The notes beneath the pieces were generated by a model. The model was not told where the DNA came from. It did not search any database and saw nothing but the letters and a program-made list of their open reading frames with translations. A stretch of 64,000 nucleotides of DNA from Acidovorax kalamii (lineage in GTDB: Bacteria > Pseudomonadota > Gammaproteobacteria > Burkholderiales > Burkholderiaceae_C), in assembly GCF_002245625.1 (NCBI RefSeq), contig NZ_NOIG01000014.1, forward strand, positions 1 through 64,000, given 5' to 3'. The position numbers were made by a program, and so were the translations under genes. Below are positions 28,903-37,454 of the stretch, piece after piece. Each line of letters starts with the position of its first letter. Positions within the stretch are counted from its first letter, which is position 1.

Positions 28903-30167
28903 TGACGATCCAATTCTGGTTGGCCACCGCCGTACTGGCCGTGGCAGCGCCTATGCAAGCGAATGCACAGCTTTCGGCGCAAGTGCTGCCCGAGCGAAGC
29001 ACGTTCGAGGAAGTGTTCGCCGCTTCCCACAAGTTCTACCCTGGTCAACGCCTGCAAATCCGCATCGACGGGCAGGTCGATGCCAATCACCGTTATTGGC
29101 GAGACCGCGAGTGCAGTTGGTTCGGCCTGAAATGCAAATGGGTCGACCGGGAAGCATCCAACTTCATGGCCGTCGACCGCCTCCCTTTGCTTCTGAGCCT
29201 CGAACCTACAACCGCGCTGTCTAAACCCGAGTCCACCAACCAGCCCCAGTGGTATGGCAATGCCGGCGCACAGCACTTGCCCGTTGCACCGAATGGCGTC
29301 TACGATTTCACCGTAGAGGTCATGGATGCGGACAAATCCGTCGAAGCTTTCGCAACCGGCGTTGCCTTGCGGGGCGTGGTAGCCGACAAATTCGATGCGA
29401 CCAATCCTATCAATCGAGGCCAGTGCCATAACAGGCCACCCGTCTGCAGTTCCGGCGCATACAAGGTCACGGTTGGCGTGAACAATCAGGAACGTGTCGA
29501 GCTCCTGAAGCGGCTGCTCAAGAGCCGCCGTGTCTCCGCCGAAATCCTGGGCCGCAGGGTCATGGATCCGCTGTTCGTGCAGGATGCGATGGCCAAGCCG
29601 GAGATCGCCGATGCGCTATTTGTCCACGCCACGCGGTTCCACAAGGAAGGCACCGACGAGGCTCGCCGCGAATATCTGGCCATCCTGTCGTTTGCGAGCA
29701 CCCAGAATCCCACACGCGCCGACATCTTGAATGAGCTTGCAGCGACCTATATTGCGCTCGGCGAGTTCACTGCGGCGTCGGCCAGTGTAAAAGAGGGACT
29801 GACTGCCGCCAAGAACAAATTCGACAGTGAGCAGCCACGCCGCGCATCCACGGTTGTGGATCTGGCCAAAGCGCTCGGACTGCGAGCCGCCATCTGGGCC
29901 CAGGAGCGGGCAGGCATGGTGGGAACCGACATGATGGTCGCAGTGGGCTTGTACCGAGAGGCCGCCAAGTACTGTCTGGAGGAGGCTGTCAATCAGGCAT
30001 CCGCGCAGGACAAGTTGACCCTCTACGGATGCGGCAAGGACCACTTGATTGACGCAGGCCGGCAACTGGCCATGCTGCGATCTCGCGACAACCTCATCCT
30101 GGCAGAACGGCTGCTGTCGCAGGCCCAAGAAGCTGCTAGGCTGGCAGTGGACGTATCGCAGCAGTAA
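28899..30167 (+). CDS. Exported protein, unknown N-domain plus TPR-like C-domain
   Basis: Unrecognised exported protein of 422 residues. A signal peptide (WLATAVLAVAAPMQANA) is followed by a beta-rich domain (about 25-185) with FYPGQRLQIRIDGQV, a Cys pair in CSWFGLKCKW, GVYDFTVEVMDAD and CHNRPPVCSSGAY, which has some look of a lectin- or galactose-binding-like sandwich. From about residue 200 it becomes helical with paired Ala-rich helices (ILNELAATYIALGEFTAASASVKEGL) like tetratricopeptide repeats, ending in QAQEAARLAVDVSQQ. GGGGGGAG precedes the ATG at 28899, which overlaps the large gene's stop; a second ATG at 28902 is also possible. Tight coupling suggests it binds or escorts the 1242-residue protein. 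Confidence 0.75.
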   Translation: MMTIQFWLATAVLAVAAPMQANAQLSAQVLPERSTFEEVFAASHKFYPGQRLQIRIDGQVDANHRYWRDRECSWFGLKCKWVDREASNFMAVDRLPLLLSLEPTTALSKPESTNQPQWYGNAGAQHLPVAPNGVYDFTVEVMDADKSVEAFATGVALRGVVADKFDATNPINRGQCHNRPPVCSSGAYKVTVGVNNQERVELLKRLLKSRRVSAEILGRRVMDPLFVQDAMAKPEIADALFVHATRFHKEGTDEARREYLAILSFASTQNPTRADILNELAATYIALGEFTAASASVKEGLTAAKNKFDSEQPRRASTVVDLAKALGLRAAIWAQERAGMVGTDMMVAVGLYREAAKYCLEEAVNQASAQDKLTLYGCGKDHLIDAGRQLAMLRSRDNLILAERLLSQAQEAARLAVDVSQQ

Positions 30168-30784
30168 GCCGCAGTCCGATCGCGGGCACTTCGCGCACGG
30201 TCTGAGTCGCCGCCCAAATTCCACGCTGCTGTGCTGATCACCTGTCGACTTGTTTTTCGGACACTTGCAAACGCTGCGTACGATAGACCACCCTGCGCCA
30301 AATAAAGACCCAGGGATATTGAATACCTCGACAATCGATCTACCTGCCTGCTGCGACAGCAGTATTTTTTCCACGAGCAGTTTGCTGCGCCGGGCGACTA
30401 CCCTGGCGAGCGCTCGCCAACCGAGCTTTCGATTCCCGCAGCGATGACAGCAACCGTAGGAAACGTCTGCTTCCAACCGACAGTACCCATTAGTGCCCAA
30501 GATGCGAACGGCAGCAATCGCTGCAATGCAGCCTCTGCTGATCTGAGCTGATTTGAAATGCCCTTGCTTGGTCAAGCCACCCATCGGCTGAGCATTGTCC
30601 TCAACGGCCTCCCTGCCACGCAGGCTGTCCGCCCGGCCCAGACCCATCGGTAGATGGTTCTCGGCCGACCGCCCCCAGTACCCGCTCCCGTTTGTCGCGC
30701 TCACGCAACCTGCGTGCGGCGCGGCCTTGCGCGCCTTGCCCCGCCACATGGCCCTGCAATCTCCCGCGCCGCCGTCAAAGTCAT

Positions 30785-30812
30785 ATTCACACCGGTGATG
30801 TGAAACATCACC
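30785..30812 (+). promoter_or_regulatory. NahR/NagR-type operator with overlapping dyads
   Basis: ATTCACACCGGTGAT (30785-30799) matches the NahR/NagR recognition pattern ATTCAC-N5-TGAT exactly at the fixed bases. It overlaps the dyad TTCACA-N7-TGTGAA (30786-30804) and a perfect dyad GGTGATGT-GAA-ACATCACC (30794-30812). Relative to the start site expected from the promoter at 30822-30850 it would lie near -72 to -45, the region NahR occupies in known systems. A NagR/DntR-like regulator is encoded at 39209-40138. Confidence 0.65.
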
Positions 30813-30821
30813 AGCGTTCCA

Positions 30822-30850
30822 TTGACTGATATTGCTGCAGCGCGAATGAT
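30822..30850 (+). promoter_or_regulatory. Sigma70-like promoter of the salicylate/gentisate operon
   Basis: TTGACT (30822-30827), a 17-base spacer, then AATGAT (30845-30850). The -35 matches five of six and the -10 four of six consensus bases. It sits directly downstream of the NahR/NagR-like operator and about 100 bases before the first gene. Confidence 0.55.
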
Positions 30851-30894
30851 CGGTCCCCAGGCGCTGGATGCATCTGCACCGGCCCCGAAAGACA

Positions 30895-30910
30895 GATGGA
30901 TCGATGGATC
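30895..30910 (+). repeat. Tandem GATGGATC x2 in the nag leader
   Basis: Two exact GATGGATC units lie head to tail, followed by GACCGATTGATTGG. They lie in the presumed untranslated leader. This could be chance or a protein-binding site. Confidence 0.4.
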
Positions 30911-30951
30911 GACCGATTGATTGGCGATGACAAAAAACAAAGGAGACGCCC

Positions 30952-32277
30952 ATGCATGAATGCCCCGTGACCGTGTTCCCGCAGCAGATCCGCTGGGAGA
31001 CGGAAGGCACCAGCCGCATTCCCTTTCAGGCCTATACCGATGAGGCGCTGTACCGCAAGGAGCTGGCCCGTTTGTTCTACAACGGGCACTGGTGCTATGT
31101 CGGCCTGGAGGCGGAGATTCCCAACGCGGGGGATTTCAAGCGCACGGTGATCGGCGAGCGCTCGGTGCTGCTGGTGCGTGACAAGGACGCTTCGATCCAT
31201 GTGGTGGAAAACGTCTGCGCTCATCGGGGCATGGCGTTTTGCCGCGAGCGGCATGGCAATCGCGAGAGCCTGACCTGCCCGTACCACCAGTGGAACTACA
31301 CCCTGTCGGGCGACTTGCAGGGCGTGCCGTTTCGGCGTGGCGTGAAGCAGGATGGCAAGGTCAATGGCGGCATGCCTGCGGATTTCAACCCGGCAGAGCA
31401 TGGCCTGACCAAGCTCAAGGTGGCTACCCGTGGCGGCGTGGTGTTTGCGTCGTTTGACCACAGCGTGGAGCCGCTGGAGGAATTCTTGGGCCCCACCATC
31501 CTGGGCTACTTTGACCGGCTGTTCAATGGCCGCAAGCTCACCATCCTGGGCTACAACCGCCAGCGCATTCCAGGCAACTGGAAGCTGATGCAAGAGAACA
31601 TCAAGGACCCGTACCACCCCGGCCTGCTGCACACCTGGTTCGTTACCTTTGGGCTCTGGCGTGCCGACAACAAGTCGCAACTGCTGATGGATGCGCAGCA
31701 CCGCCACGCGGCCATGGTCTCGACCCGTGGCGCGGCGGGCAAGGCGGCGGATGTGACGCAGGTGTCCAGCTTCAAGGCCAGTATGTCGCTGAACGACCCG
31801 CGCTTTTTGGACATTGCGCAGGAGGACTGGTGGGCGGGGCCACCCCCGGCTGCAAGCAGTGGTGATGCAGCGGTGCCCAGCGCGCCAGCATCGGTGCCCA
31901 CGGCCGTGATGATGACCGTGTTCCCCAGCGTGATCTTTCAGCAGCAGGTCAACAGCGTGTCCACGCGCCACATCCAGCCGGATGGCAAGGGGGCTTTTGA
32001 TTTTGTGTGGACGCACTTTGGCTTTGAAGACGACAGCGAAGCAATGACGCAGCGCCGCCTGCGCCAGGCCAATCTGTTCGGCCCGGCGGGCTTTGTGTCG
32101 GCCGACGATGGGGAGGTGATCGAGTGGTCGCAAGAAGGCTTTGAGACCAAGCCCGCGCACCGCACGCTGGCCGAGCTGGGCGGGCGTGAGGTAGGCGACA
32201 CAGACCACATGGTGACCGAGACGCTGATCCGGGGCATGTATGAATACTGGCGCAAGGTGATGGAGGCGGAGGCTTGA
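30952..32277 (+). CDS. nagG: Salicylate 5-hydroxylase, large (oxygenase) subunit
   Basis: Rieske non-haem iron oxygenase alpha subunit, 441 residues, hydroxylating salicylate to gentisate with O2 and electrons from ferredoxin. The Rieske centre is C89-x-H91 ... C109-x2-H112 (CAHRG and CPYHQW). The mononuclear iron site is [13 protein letters not shown], with D219, H222 and H227. [22 protein letters not shown] and [14 protein letters not shown] agree closely with NagG of the Ralstonia U2 nag operon as I remember it. An Ala/Pro/Ser-rich insertion (about 300-320, [20 protein letters not shown]) appears extra. An AAAGGAGA site precedes the ATG. First gene of the degradation operon. Confidence 0.92.
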   Translation: MHECPVTVFPQQIRWETEGTSRIPFQAYTDEALYRKELARLFYNGHWCYVGLEAEIPNAGDFKRTVIGERSVLLVRDKDASIHVVENVCAHRGMAFCRERHGNRESLTCPYHQWNYTLSGDLQGVPFRRGVKQDGKVNGGMPADFNPAEHGLTKLKVATRGGVVFASFDHSVEPLEEFLGPTILGYFDRLFNGRKLTILGYNRQRIPGNWKLMQENIKDPYHPGLLHTWFVTFGLWRADNKSQLLMDAQHRHAAMVSTRGAAGKAADVTQVSSFKASMSLNDPRFLDIAQEDWWAGPPPAASSGDAAVPSAPASVPTAVMMTVFPSVIFQQQVNSVSTRHIQPDGKGAFDFVWTHFGFEDDSEAMTQRRLRQANLFGPAGFVSADDGEVIEWSQEGFETKPAHRTLAELGGREVGDTDHMVTETLIRGMYEYWRKVMEAEA

Positions 32278-32279
32278 CC

Positions 32280-32756
32280 ATGATGGACTTCCAGACCTAC
32301 TTCGAACTGAACCAGCTCTACGCCCGCTACGCCCGCGCACTCGACGCGGCGGACTGGGAGGCGTGGCCTGAATTTTTCATCGACCACTGCGTGTACAAGC
32401 TGCAGCCGCGCGAGAACCACGAGCGCGGGTTTCCGCTGGCCACGCTGGCGTTTGACAGCAAGGGCATGCTGAAGGACCGCGTCTACGGCATCCGCGAGAC
32501 GCTGTTCCACGACCCCTACTACCAGCGCCATGTGGTGGGTGTACCGCTGGCGCACAAGGTGGATGCGGATGGTCGCATCCACTGCGAGGCCAACTATGCG
32601 GTGCTGCGCACGCGCCTGTCGAAGGAATCGACGGTGTTCAACGTGGGGCGCACGCTGGATGAGGTGGTGCCCACGCCCGAGGGCCTGAAGTTCGCGTCGC
32701 GCCTCGTCGTCTACGACAGCGAGATGATTCCCAACTCGCTGATCTACCCCATCTGA
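32280..32756 (+). CDS. nagH: Salicylate 5-hydroxylase, small subunit
   Basis: Ring-hydroxylating oxygenase beta subunit of 158 residues (SnoaL/NTF2-like fold). It stabilises the alpha3beta3 hexamer and does not carry the metals. [34 protein letters not shown] and [13 protein letters not shown] are typical of NagH. The start at 32280 follows GGAGG by 7 bases, just after the nagG stop; another ATG follows at once. It is translated between the large subunit and the ferredoxin gene. Confidence 0.9.
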   Translation: MMDFQTYFELNQLYARYARALDAADWEAWPEFFIDHCVYKLQPRENHERGFPLATLAFDSKGMLKDRVYGIRETLFHDPYYQRHVVGVPLAHKVDADGRIHCEANYAVLRTRLSKESTVFNVGRTLDEVVPTPEGLKFASRLVVYDSEMIPNSLIYPI

Positions 32757-32765
32757 GGAGCTGCC

Positions 32766-33089
32766 ATGACGACGATGACGACGAACTGGATTGACGCCGC
32801 CGCGCACGGCGATGTGCCCGAGGATGACGTGATCGGCCTGGCCGTGGCCGGGCGCGACATTGCGCTGTATGGCGTGGGCGGCGAGGTGTTTGCCACCGAC
32901 AACATCTGCACCCACGGCCATGCGCGCCTGTGCGATGGGTTTCTGGAAGGGCACGAGATCGAATGCCCTTTGCACCAGGGCAAGTTTGACGTGCGCAACG
33001 GCAAACCCACCTGCGCGCCCGTCACCGAGCCGCTGCGCAGCTACCCCGTGAAGATCGATGGCGGCCGCGTGTGGCTGGCCCTGGACTGA
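32766..33089 (+). CDS. nagAb: Rieske-type ferredoxin of the salicylate hydroxylase
   Basis: Soluble Rieske [2Fe-2S] ferredoxin of 107 residues that passes electrons from a reductase to the oxygenase. The cluster ligands are C48, H50 (CTHGHARLC) and C67, H70 (CPLHQG). Length and the DNICTHGH motif match NagAb/NahAb-type ferredoxins. It lies 9 bases after nagH and is followed by an FAD-type reductase, which may be its direct donor. Confidence 0.92.
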   Translation: MTTMTTNWIDAAAHGDVPEDDVIGLAVAGRDIALYGVGGEVFATDNICTHGHARLCDGFLEGHEIECPLHQGKFDVRNGKPTCAPVTEPLRSYPVKIDGGRVWLALD

Positions 33090-33108
33090 ACCTCTCAAGG
33101 AGCCTCCC

Positions 33109-34404
33109 ATGACTGCCGAACGACCTGAGGTCGAGGCCGCCGCATTGCCGCATGAAGGCGCTAACGCCCACTCGGCCCACACCATCGTGATCGTCGGTGC
33201 GGGCCAGGCGGGCGGCTGGGCGGCGCAGACGCTGCGCAGCGAAGGCTTTGTGGGCCGTGTGGTGCTGGTCGGTGACGAAGCCCACCCGCCGCACGAGCGG
33301 CCACCGCTGTCGAAGGCGGTGCTATCGGGCGCAGCAGCCCCTGAGAGCACGCGCCTCATGAAGCCCGAGGCCTTTGACGCACTGGCGGTGCAATGGCGGC
33401 CCGGCGTGCAGGTGCGCCGCATTGACCGCGCTGCCAAGCAGGTGCTGCTGTCGGATGGCACAGCACAGCCCTACGACAAGCTCATCCTGTGCACCGGGGG
33501 GCGCGCCCGGCGGCTTGCCGTGCCCGGCGCAGACCAGGTGCCGCTGCACACGCTGCGCACCATTGAAGATGCGCAGGCGCTGGCCCCGGCCCTTCGGCCT
33601 GGCCGCAGCGTGGTGGTGGTGGGCGGTGGCTGGATCGGCCTGGAGGTGGCGGCCACCGCACGCCAGCAGGGCGCGGAAGTGGTGGTGGTGGAGACGCAAA
33701 GCCGCTTGTGCGAGCGCACCGTGCCCGCCGAGGTGTCGGCGTACCTGCTGGCGCTGCACCGCGCCCAGGGCGTGCGCGTGTTGCTGGGTGCGGGGGTGCG
33801 GGGCTTTGCCCGCGCTGCAGATGGCGCAGACGGCGCAGATAGCCGCTTGGAAGTCTTGCTGGCCGATGGCAGCGCGCTGGCGTGCGACACCATTGTGCTG
33901 GGCGTTGGCCTGGTGCCCAACGACGAGCTGGCGCGCGCGGCGGGCCTGGCTTGCGAAGGTGGCGTGCTGGTTGATGCCCAATGCCGCACGTCCGACCCCG
34001 ACATTCTGGCTGCGGGCGATGTGGCCGTGGCACCCAACCCGTGGGCTGGGCGCAGCCTGCGGCTGGAGTCGTGGCAGAACGCGCAAGAGCAGGGCATGGC
34101 CGCTGCGCGCTCGGCCCTGGGCCAGGCCGTGGATTACCAGCCGTTGCCGTGGTTCTGGTCCGACCAGTACGGCATGAACCTGCAGATCTACGGCATGCCC
34201 ACGCCTGCGCACCGCGTGGTGCAGCGCGGCGACCCGGCCAGCGGCAGCTTTGTGCTGTTCTACCTGGCGGGCGATGTGGTGCAGGCCGCCGTAGGCGCCA
34301 ACGCAGCGCGCGACCTGCGCTTTGCCCGCAGGCTGATCGAGCAGCGCAAGACGGTGGATGCCGAGCGGCTGGCCGACCTGAACACGCCGATGGCAAAGCT
34401 GTGA
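33109..34404 (+). CDS. FAD-dependent ferredoxin reductase (BphA4/ThcD-like)
   Basis: NAD(P)H:ferredoxin reductase of the glutathione-reductase-like fold, 431 residues. FAD-binding GAGQAGGWAAQ lies near the N-terminus and NAD-binding VVVVGGGWIGLEVAA in the middle. The late FAD motif DPDILAAGDVAVAPNP and the W-F-W-SDQYG segment are typical of BphA4/rubredoxin reductase types. The start at 33109 follows CAAGGAG; the preceding 17 codons overlap the ferredoxin gene end. This class is not the NagAa type used by classical nag operons, yet a NagAa-like reductase is also present at 38113-39099. The two may be alternative donors to the same ferredoxin. Confidence 0.9.
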   Translation: MTAERPEVEAAALPHEGANAHSAHTIVIVGAGQAGGWAAQTLRSEGFVGRVVLVGDEAHPPHERPPLSKAVLSGAAAPESTRLMKPEAFDALAVQWRPGVQVRRIDRAAKQVLLSDGTAQPYDKLILCTGGRARRLAVPGADQVPLHTLRTIEDAQALAPALRPGRSVVVVGGGWIGLEVAATARQQGAEVVVVETQSRLCERTVPAEVSAYLLALHRAQGVRVLLGAGVRGFARAADGADGADSRLEVLLADGSALACDTIVLGVGLVPNDELARAAGLACEGGVLVDAQCRTSDPDILAAGDVAVAPNPWAGRSLRLESWQNAQEQGMAAARSALGQAVDYQPLPWFWSDQYGMNLQIYGMPTPAHRVVQRGDPASGSFVLFYLAGDVVQAAVGANAARDLRFARRLIEQRKTVDAERLADLNTPMAKL

Positions 34405-34494
34405 ACCCAACTGGATGCCGCGCAGCACCGAGGCCCGCACCTCCACCAAAACCCACAAGAAACCGAACACGACAACCCGCTAAGGAAACCACCG

Positions 34495-35211
34495 ATGACC
34501 GCAACCACGTCAACCACTTACCTCTGGACCCCGCCCCCCGTCTATTCGTTGCCTGTGCGTGGCCGCAGCGAGCGCCTGCCCATCCACAGGCTGTTCTTTG
34601 TGGGCCGCAACTACCACGCGCATGCGGTGGAGATGGGACGCCCGGTGGACAAGGCGGTGGAAGTGCCGTTCTATTTCACCAAGGCACCGTCCACGCTGGT
34701 CGAGTCTGGTGCGACCGTGGCCTACCCACCCGGCACCCAGAACTACCACCACGAAATGGAATTGGTGCTGGCCATTGGTGCGCCCGGTTTTCGTGTGAGC
34801 GAGGCCGATGCGCCCCGCCTTGTCTATGGCTATGCCTGCGGCCTGGACATGACGCGCCGCGACCTGCAGCTGGTGGCGCGCGACAAGGGCCGGCCTTGGG
34901 ACCTGGGCAAGGATGTGGAGCAGTCGTCAGTGGTCTCCGAGATCGTGCCCATGCCGCAGGTGGTGCTGGGCCAGGGCAACCTGGAGCTGTCGGTCAACGG
35001 CGCTGTGCGCCAGAAGTCCGACCTGTCCAAGCTGATCTGGAACATCCCCGAGCTGATTGCCGACCTGTCCAAGTTCTACCACCTGCAGCCGGGTGACCTG
35101 ATCTTTACCGGCACGCCCGAGGGCGTGGGCCCCGTGCTGGCGGGCGACCGCATCGATGGACACATCAAAGGCGTGGGCAGCATCGTGCTCCACGTTGGTC
35201 CGGCGGAATAA
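34495..35211 (+). CDS. nagK: Fumarylpyruvate hydrolase (FAH family)
   Basis: Metal-dependent hydrolase of 238 residues cleaving fumarylpyruvate to fumarate and pyruvate, the last step of the GSH-dependent gentisate route. The FAH fold shows FFVGRNYHAHAVEMG, then metal ligands E87, E89 (NYHHEMELVLAIG) and D118 (GYACGLDMTRRDLQ), and FTGTPEGVGPV. Length equals that of NagK-type enzymes. It lies between the reductase and gentisate dioxygenase. A general acylpyruvate hydrolase is the alternative reading, but the isomerase and dioxygenase in the same operon fix the role well. Confidence 0.9.
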   Translation: MTATTSTTYLWTPPPVYSLPVRGRSERLPIHRLFFVGRNYHAHAVEMGRPVDKAVEVPFYFTKAPSTLVESGATVAYPPGTQNYHHEMELVLAIGAPGFRVSEADAPRLVYGYACGLDMTRRDLQLVARDKGRPWDLGKDVEQSSVVSEIVPMPQVVLGQGNLELSVNGAVRQKSDLSKLIWNIPELIADLSKFYHLQPGDLIFTGTPEGVGPVLAGDRIDGHIKGVGSIVLHVGPAE

Positions 35212-35242
35212 GAAAAAACCACATCCAGGAGACAACCCCACC

Positions 35243-36367
35243 ATGACCACCGACCTCACGCCGTCCCCCGTGCGGCTGCACGCCATTGCGGGCAAAGGCC
35301 AGCCCGATCCGACGCCCGAGCTGGAGCAGCTGTACCGGGGCTTTGAGCAAGAGCTGCTGGTACCGCTCTGGACGCAGATTGGCGACCTGATGCCCCGCCA
35401 GCCCCAATCCAAGGCCGTGCCGCACTTGTGGCGCTGGGACCGCTTGAAGGCCCTGGCCGCACAGGCGGGCGCCATCGTGCCCGTGGGCCGTGGCGGGGAG
35501 CGCCGTGCGATTGCGCTGGCCAACCCGGCGCTGGGTGGGCGTCCCTTTGCCACGCCCACGCTGTGGGCCGCCATCCAGTACCTGATGCCCGGCGAAGACG
35601 CCCCCGAGCACCGGCACACGCAGCACGCGTTTCGTTTTGTGGTGGAGGGCGAGGGCGTCTGGACCGTGGTGAATGGCGATGCCGTGCGCATGTCGCGGGG
35701 CGACTTTCTGCCCCAGGCCGGCTGGAACTGGCATGCCCACCACAACGCTGCCACCGAGCCCATGGCCTGGATTGACGGCCTGGACATTCCGTTCTCGTAC
35801 TACACCGAGAGCCAGTTTTTTGAAGTGGGGCGCGAGAAGCTCCCACCCGCCGAGCGCACCACCGCCGAGCGTTCTTATTCCGAAAGGCTGTGGGGCCACC
35901 CGGGCCTGCGCCCGGTATCGATGGTGCAGGCCCAGCCCGCCACGCCCTTGCTGGCCTACCGCTGGGTGGACACCGATCGTGCACTGGCCGATCAGCTCGC
36001 GCTGGAAGACGAAGGCCAGGCGGGCACGCTGAGCCCCGGGCATGCAGCGGTGCGCTTTACCAACCCCACCACCGGCGCCGATGTGTTGCCCACGATGCGG
36101 ACCGAAATGCACCGCGTGCGTGCGGGCGGTGCAACGCGGGTGCACCGCGAGGTGGGTTCGTCCGTGTTCCAGGTGTTTGACGGCAGCGGCACCGTCACGG
36201 TGGGTGAGCGCACCTGGCTCGTGGCGCGGGGCGACTTGTTTGTGGTGCCGTCGTGGCAGCCGTTCTCGGCCCAGGCATCGGCCGCTGGCGCGCTGGACCT
36301 GTTCCGCTTCAGCGACGCGCCGATTTTTGAGGCGCTGCACAGCCACCGTGCGCAAGTCACTGTTTGA
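35243..36367 (+). CDS. nagI: Gentisate 1,2-dioxygenase
   Basis: Bicupin Fe(II) ring-cleavage dioxygenase of 374 residues converting gentisate to maleylpyruvate. The first cupin has PEHRHTQHAFRFVVEGEG with ligands H123 and H125, and WNWHAHHN near 161-168. The second cupin has TRVHREVGSSVFQVFDGSG without the full metal set, as usual. PTLWAAIQYLMPGEDAPEH is characteristic of gentisate dioxygenases. The start at 35243 follows CAGGAGAC; 29 upstream in-frame codons overlap nagK and are rejected. The product is the substrate of the isomerase encoded at 37455-38093. Confidence 0.93.
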   Translation: MTTDLTPSPVRLHAIAGKGQPDPTPELEQLYRGFEQELLVPLWTQIGDLMPRQPQSKAVPHLWRWDRLKALAAQAGAIVPVGRGGERRAIALANPALGGRPFATPTLWAAIQYLMPGEDAPEHRHTQHAFRFVVEGEGVWTVVNGDAVRMSRGDFLPQAGWNWHAHHNAATEPMAWIDGLDIPFSYYTESQFFEVGREKLPPAERTTAERSYSERLWGHPGLRPVSMVQAQPATPLLAYRWVDTDRALADQLALEDEGQAGTLSPGHAAVRFTNPTTGADVLPTMRTEMHRVRAGGATRVHREVGSSVFQVFDGSGTVTVGERTWLVARGDLFVVPSWQPFSAQASAAGALDLFRFSDAPIFEALHSHRAQVTV

Positions 36368-36421
36368 TACATCACTCACCAAGCCGGATTCGGCTTTCAT
36401 AAAACCAAGGAGACCCCCCCC

Positions 36422-37423
36422 ATGCTGACCGCCATTTGTTCACAGTTTTTTAAACCCGCTCTGGCGCTTTGCGCGCTGGCCCTTGTGGCCGCCGCGAGCG
36501 TGCCCGACGCCGTGGCGCAGACCTTCCCCGCCAAACCCGTTCGCTCCGTCGCGCCGTATTCGCCCGGCAGCGGCCCTGACGCGGTGATGCGCATCCTCAG
36601 CGAGCGCTTGTCGCGCAACTGGGGGCAGCAACTCGTCATCGACAACAAGCCCGGCGCCAACGGTTTCATCGCCATCGGCGATGCCAAGCGCGCAACACCC
36701 GACGGCTACACGCTGCTGCAGGTAGACAACACGCACATGGCCCTGCAGCCGCATGTGTTCAAGCAGTTGCCCTACGACCCCGTCAAAGACTTCGAGCCCG
36801 TGGCGCCGGTGTATTTCACGAACTTCTTTGTGGTGGTGGCGGCCAACTCGCCCTGGAAGGATGTGGGCGATCTGATCAAGGCGGCCAAGGCGGCGCCAGG
36901 TGACATCACCTACGGCTCCTGGGGCATCGGCAGCGTGGCCCATGTGGGCGCGGCGAGTCTGGAGGCAGCAACGGGCACAAAGATGATGCATGTGCCTTAC
37001 AAGGACATGGGCAGCGTCTACACCTCTGTGGCCACGGGCGACATCAAGTGGGCGTTTGGCACGGCAGCGACGGCCGGACCGATGTTCCAGGCCAAGAAGG
37101 TGAAGTTTCTGGCCCTGGCTGCGCCCCAGCGTCTGGCGGGCTTCACCGACATTCCGACCATGGGCGAAGCGGGCGGCCCGGCCGGGTTTGAAGTGAAGAC
37201 CTGGGTGGGCCTGTTTGCGCCCGCAGGCACGCCCAAGGTGGCCATCGAGAAGATCAATGCCGACGTGGGCAAGGTGCTGGCCACCTCGGAGGTCAAGGAG
37301 CGCCTGGCGACCTTCGGCTTTGAGCCCTACATCGGCCCGCCCGCCGAACTCACCAAGGCCATCGAACGCGATTCGCGCACGTTTGGTGAAGTCGTCAAGC
37401 GTGCCAAGATTGCCCTGGACTGA
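36422..37423 (+). CDS. Bug/TctC-type periplasmic binding protein in the gentisate operon
   Basis: Exported binding protein of 333 residues of the Bug (tripartite tricarboxylate receptor, TctC) family, abundant in beta-proteobacteria. The signal peptide ends near AVAQTFPAK. VAPYSPGSGPDAVMRILSER is the family's ligand-lid motif (usually PFPPGGPxD), followed by DNKPGANGFIAIGDAKR and VPYKDMG. No TctA/TctB membrane partners are in this window, so it may be an orphan receptor for an aromatic or dicarboxylic acid, working with remote transporters or as a sensor. Its place between nagI and nagL suggests salicylate, gentisate or a related acid as ligand. Confidence 0.92.
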   Translation: MLTAICSQFFKPALALCALALVAAASVPDAVAQTFPAKPVRSVAPYSPGSGPDAVMRILSERLSRNWGQQLVIDNKPGANGFIAIGDAKRATPDGYTLLQVDNTHMALQPHVFKQLPYDPVKDFEPVAPVYFTNFFVVVAANSPWKDVGDLIKAAKAAPGDITYGSWGIGSVAHVGAASLEAATGTKMMHVPYKDMGSVYTSVATGDIKWAFGTAATAGPMFQAKKVKFLALAAPQRLAGFTDIPTMGEAGGPAGFEVKTWVGLFAPAGTPKVAIEKINADVGKVLATSEVKERLATFGFEPYIGPPAELTKAIERDSRTFGEVVKRAKIALD

Positions 37424-37454
37424 CCTGACACAGGGACTGAAACAGAGACTGACC

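Larger units (their letters stand above)
30168..30951. other. Long intergenic region holding the nag operon control elements
   Basis: This 784-base region has no convincing gene. Its left part (30168-30700) shows frames with poor codon structure and may be decayed coding DNA at the right edge of the accessory region; no family was recognised. Its right part contains a NahR/NagR-type operator with a nested dyad (30785-30812), a sigma70-like promoter (30822-30850) and a tandem 8-mer (30895-30910) before the ring-hydroxylating oxygenase gene. Confidence 0.6.

Noticed and set aside
29616-31019. 467-codon minus-strand open frame across the end of the exported operon and the nag control region
   Set aside because: It crosses two coding regions and a promoter/operator area, and the product has no family features.
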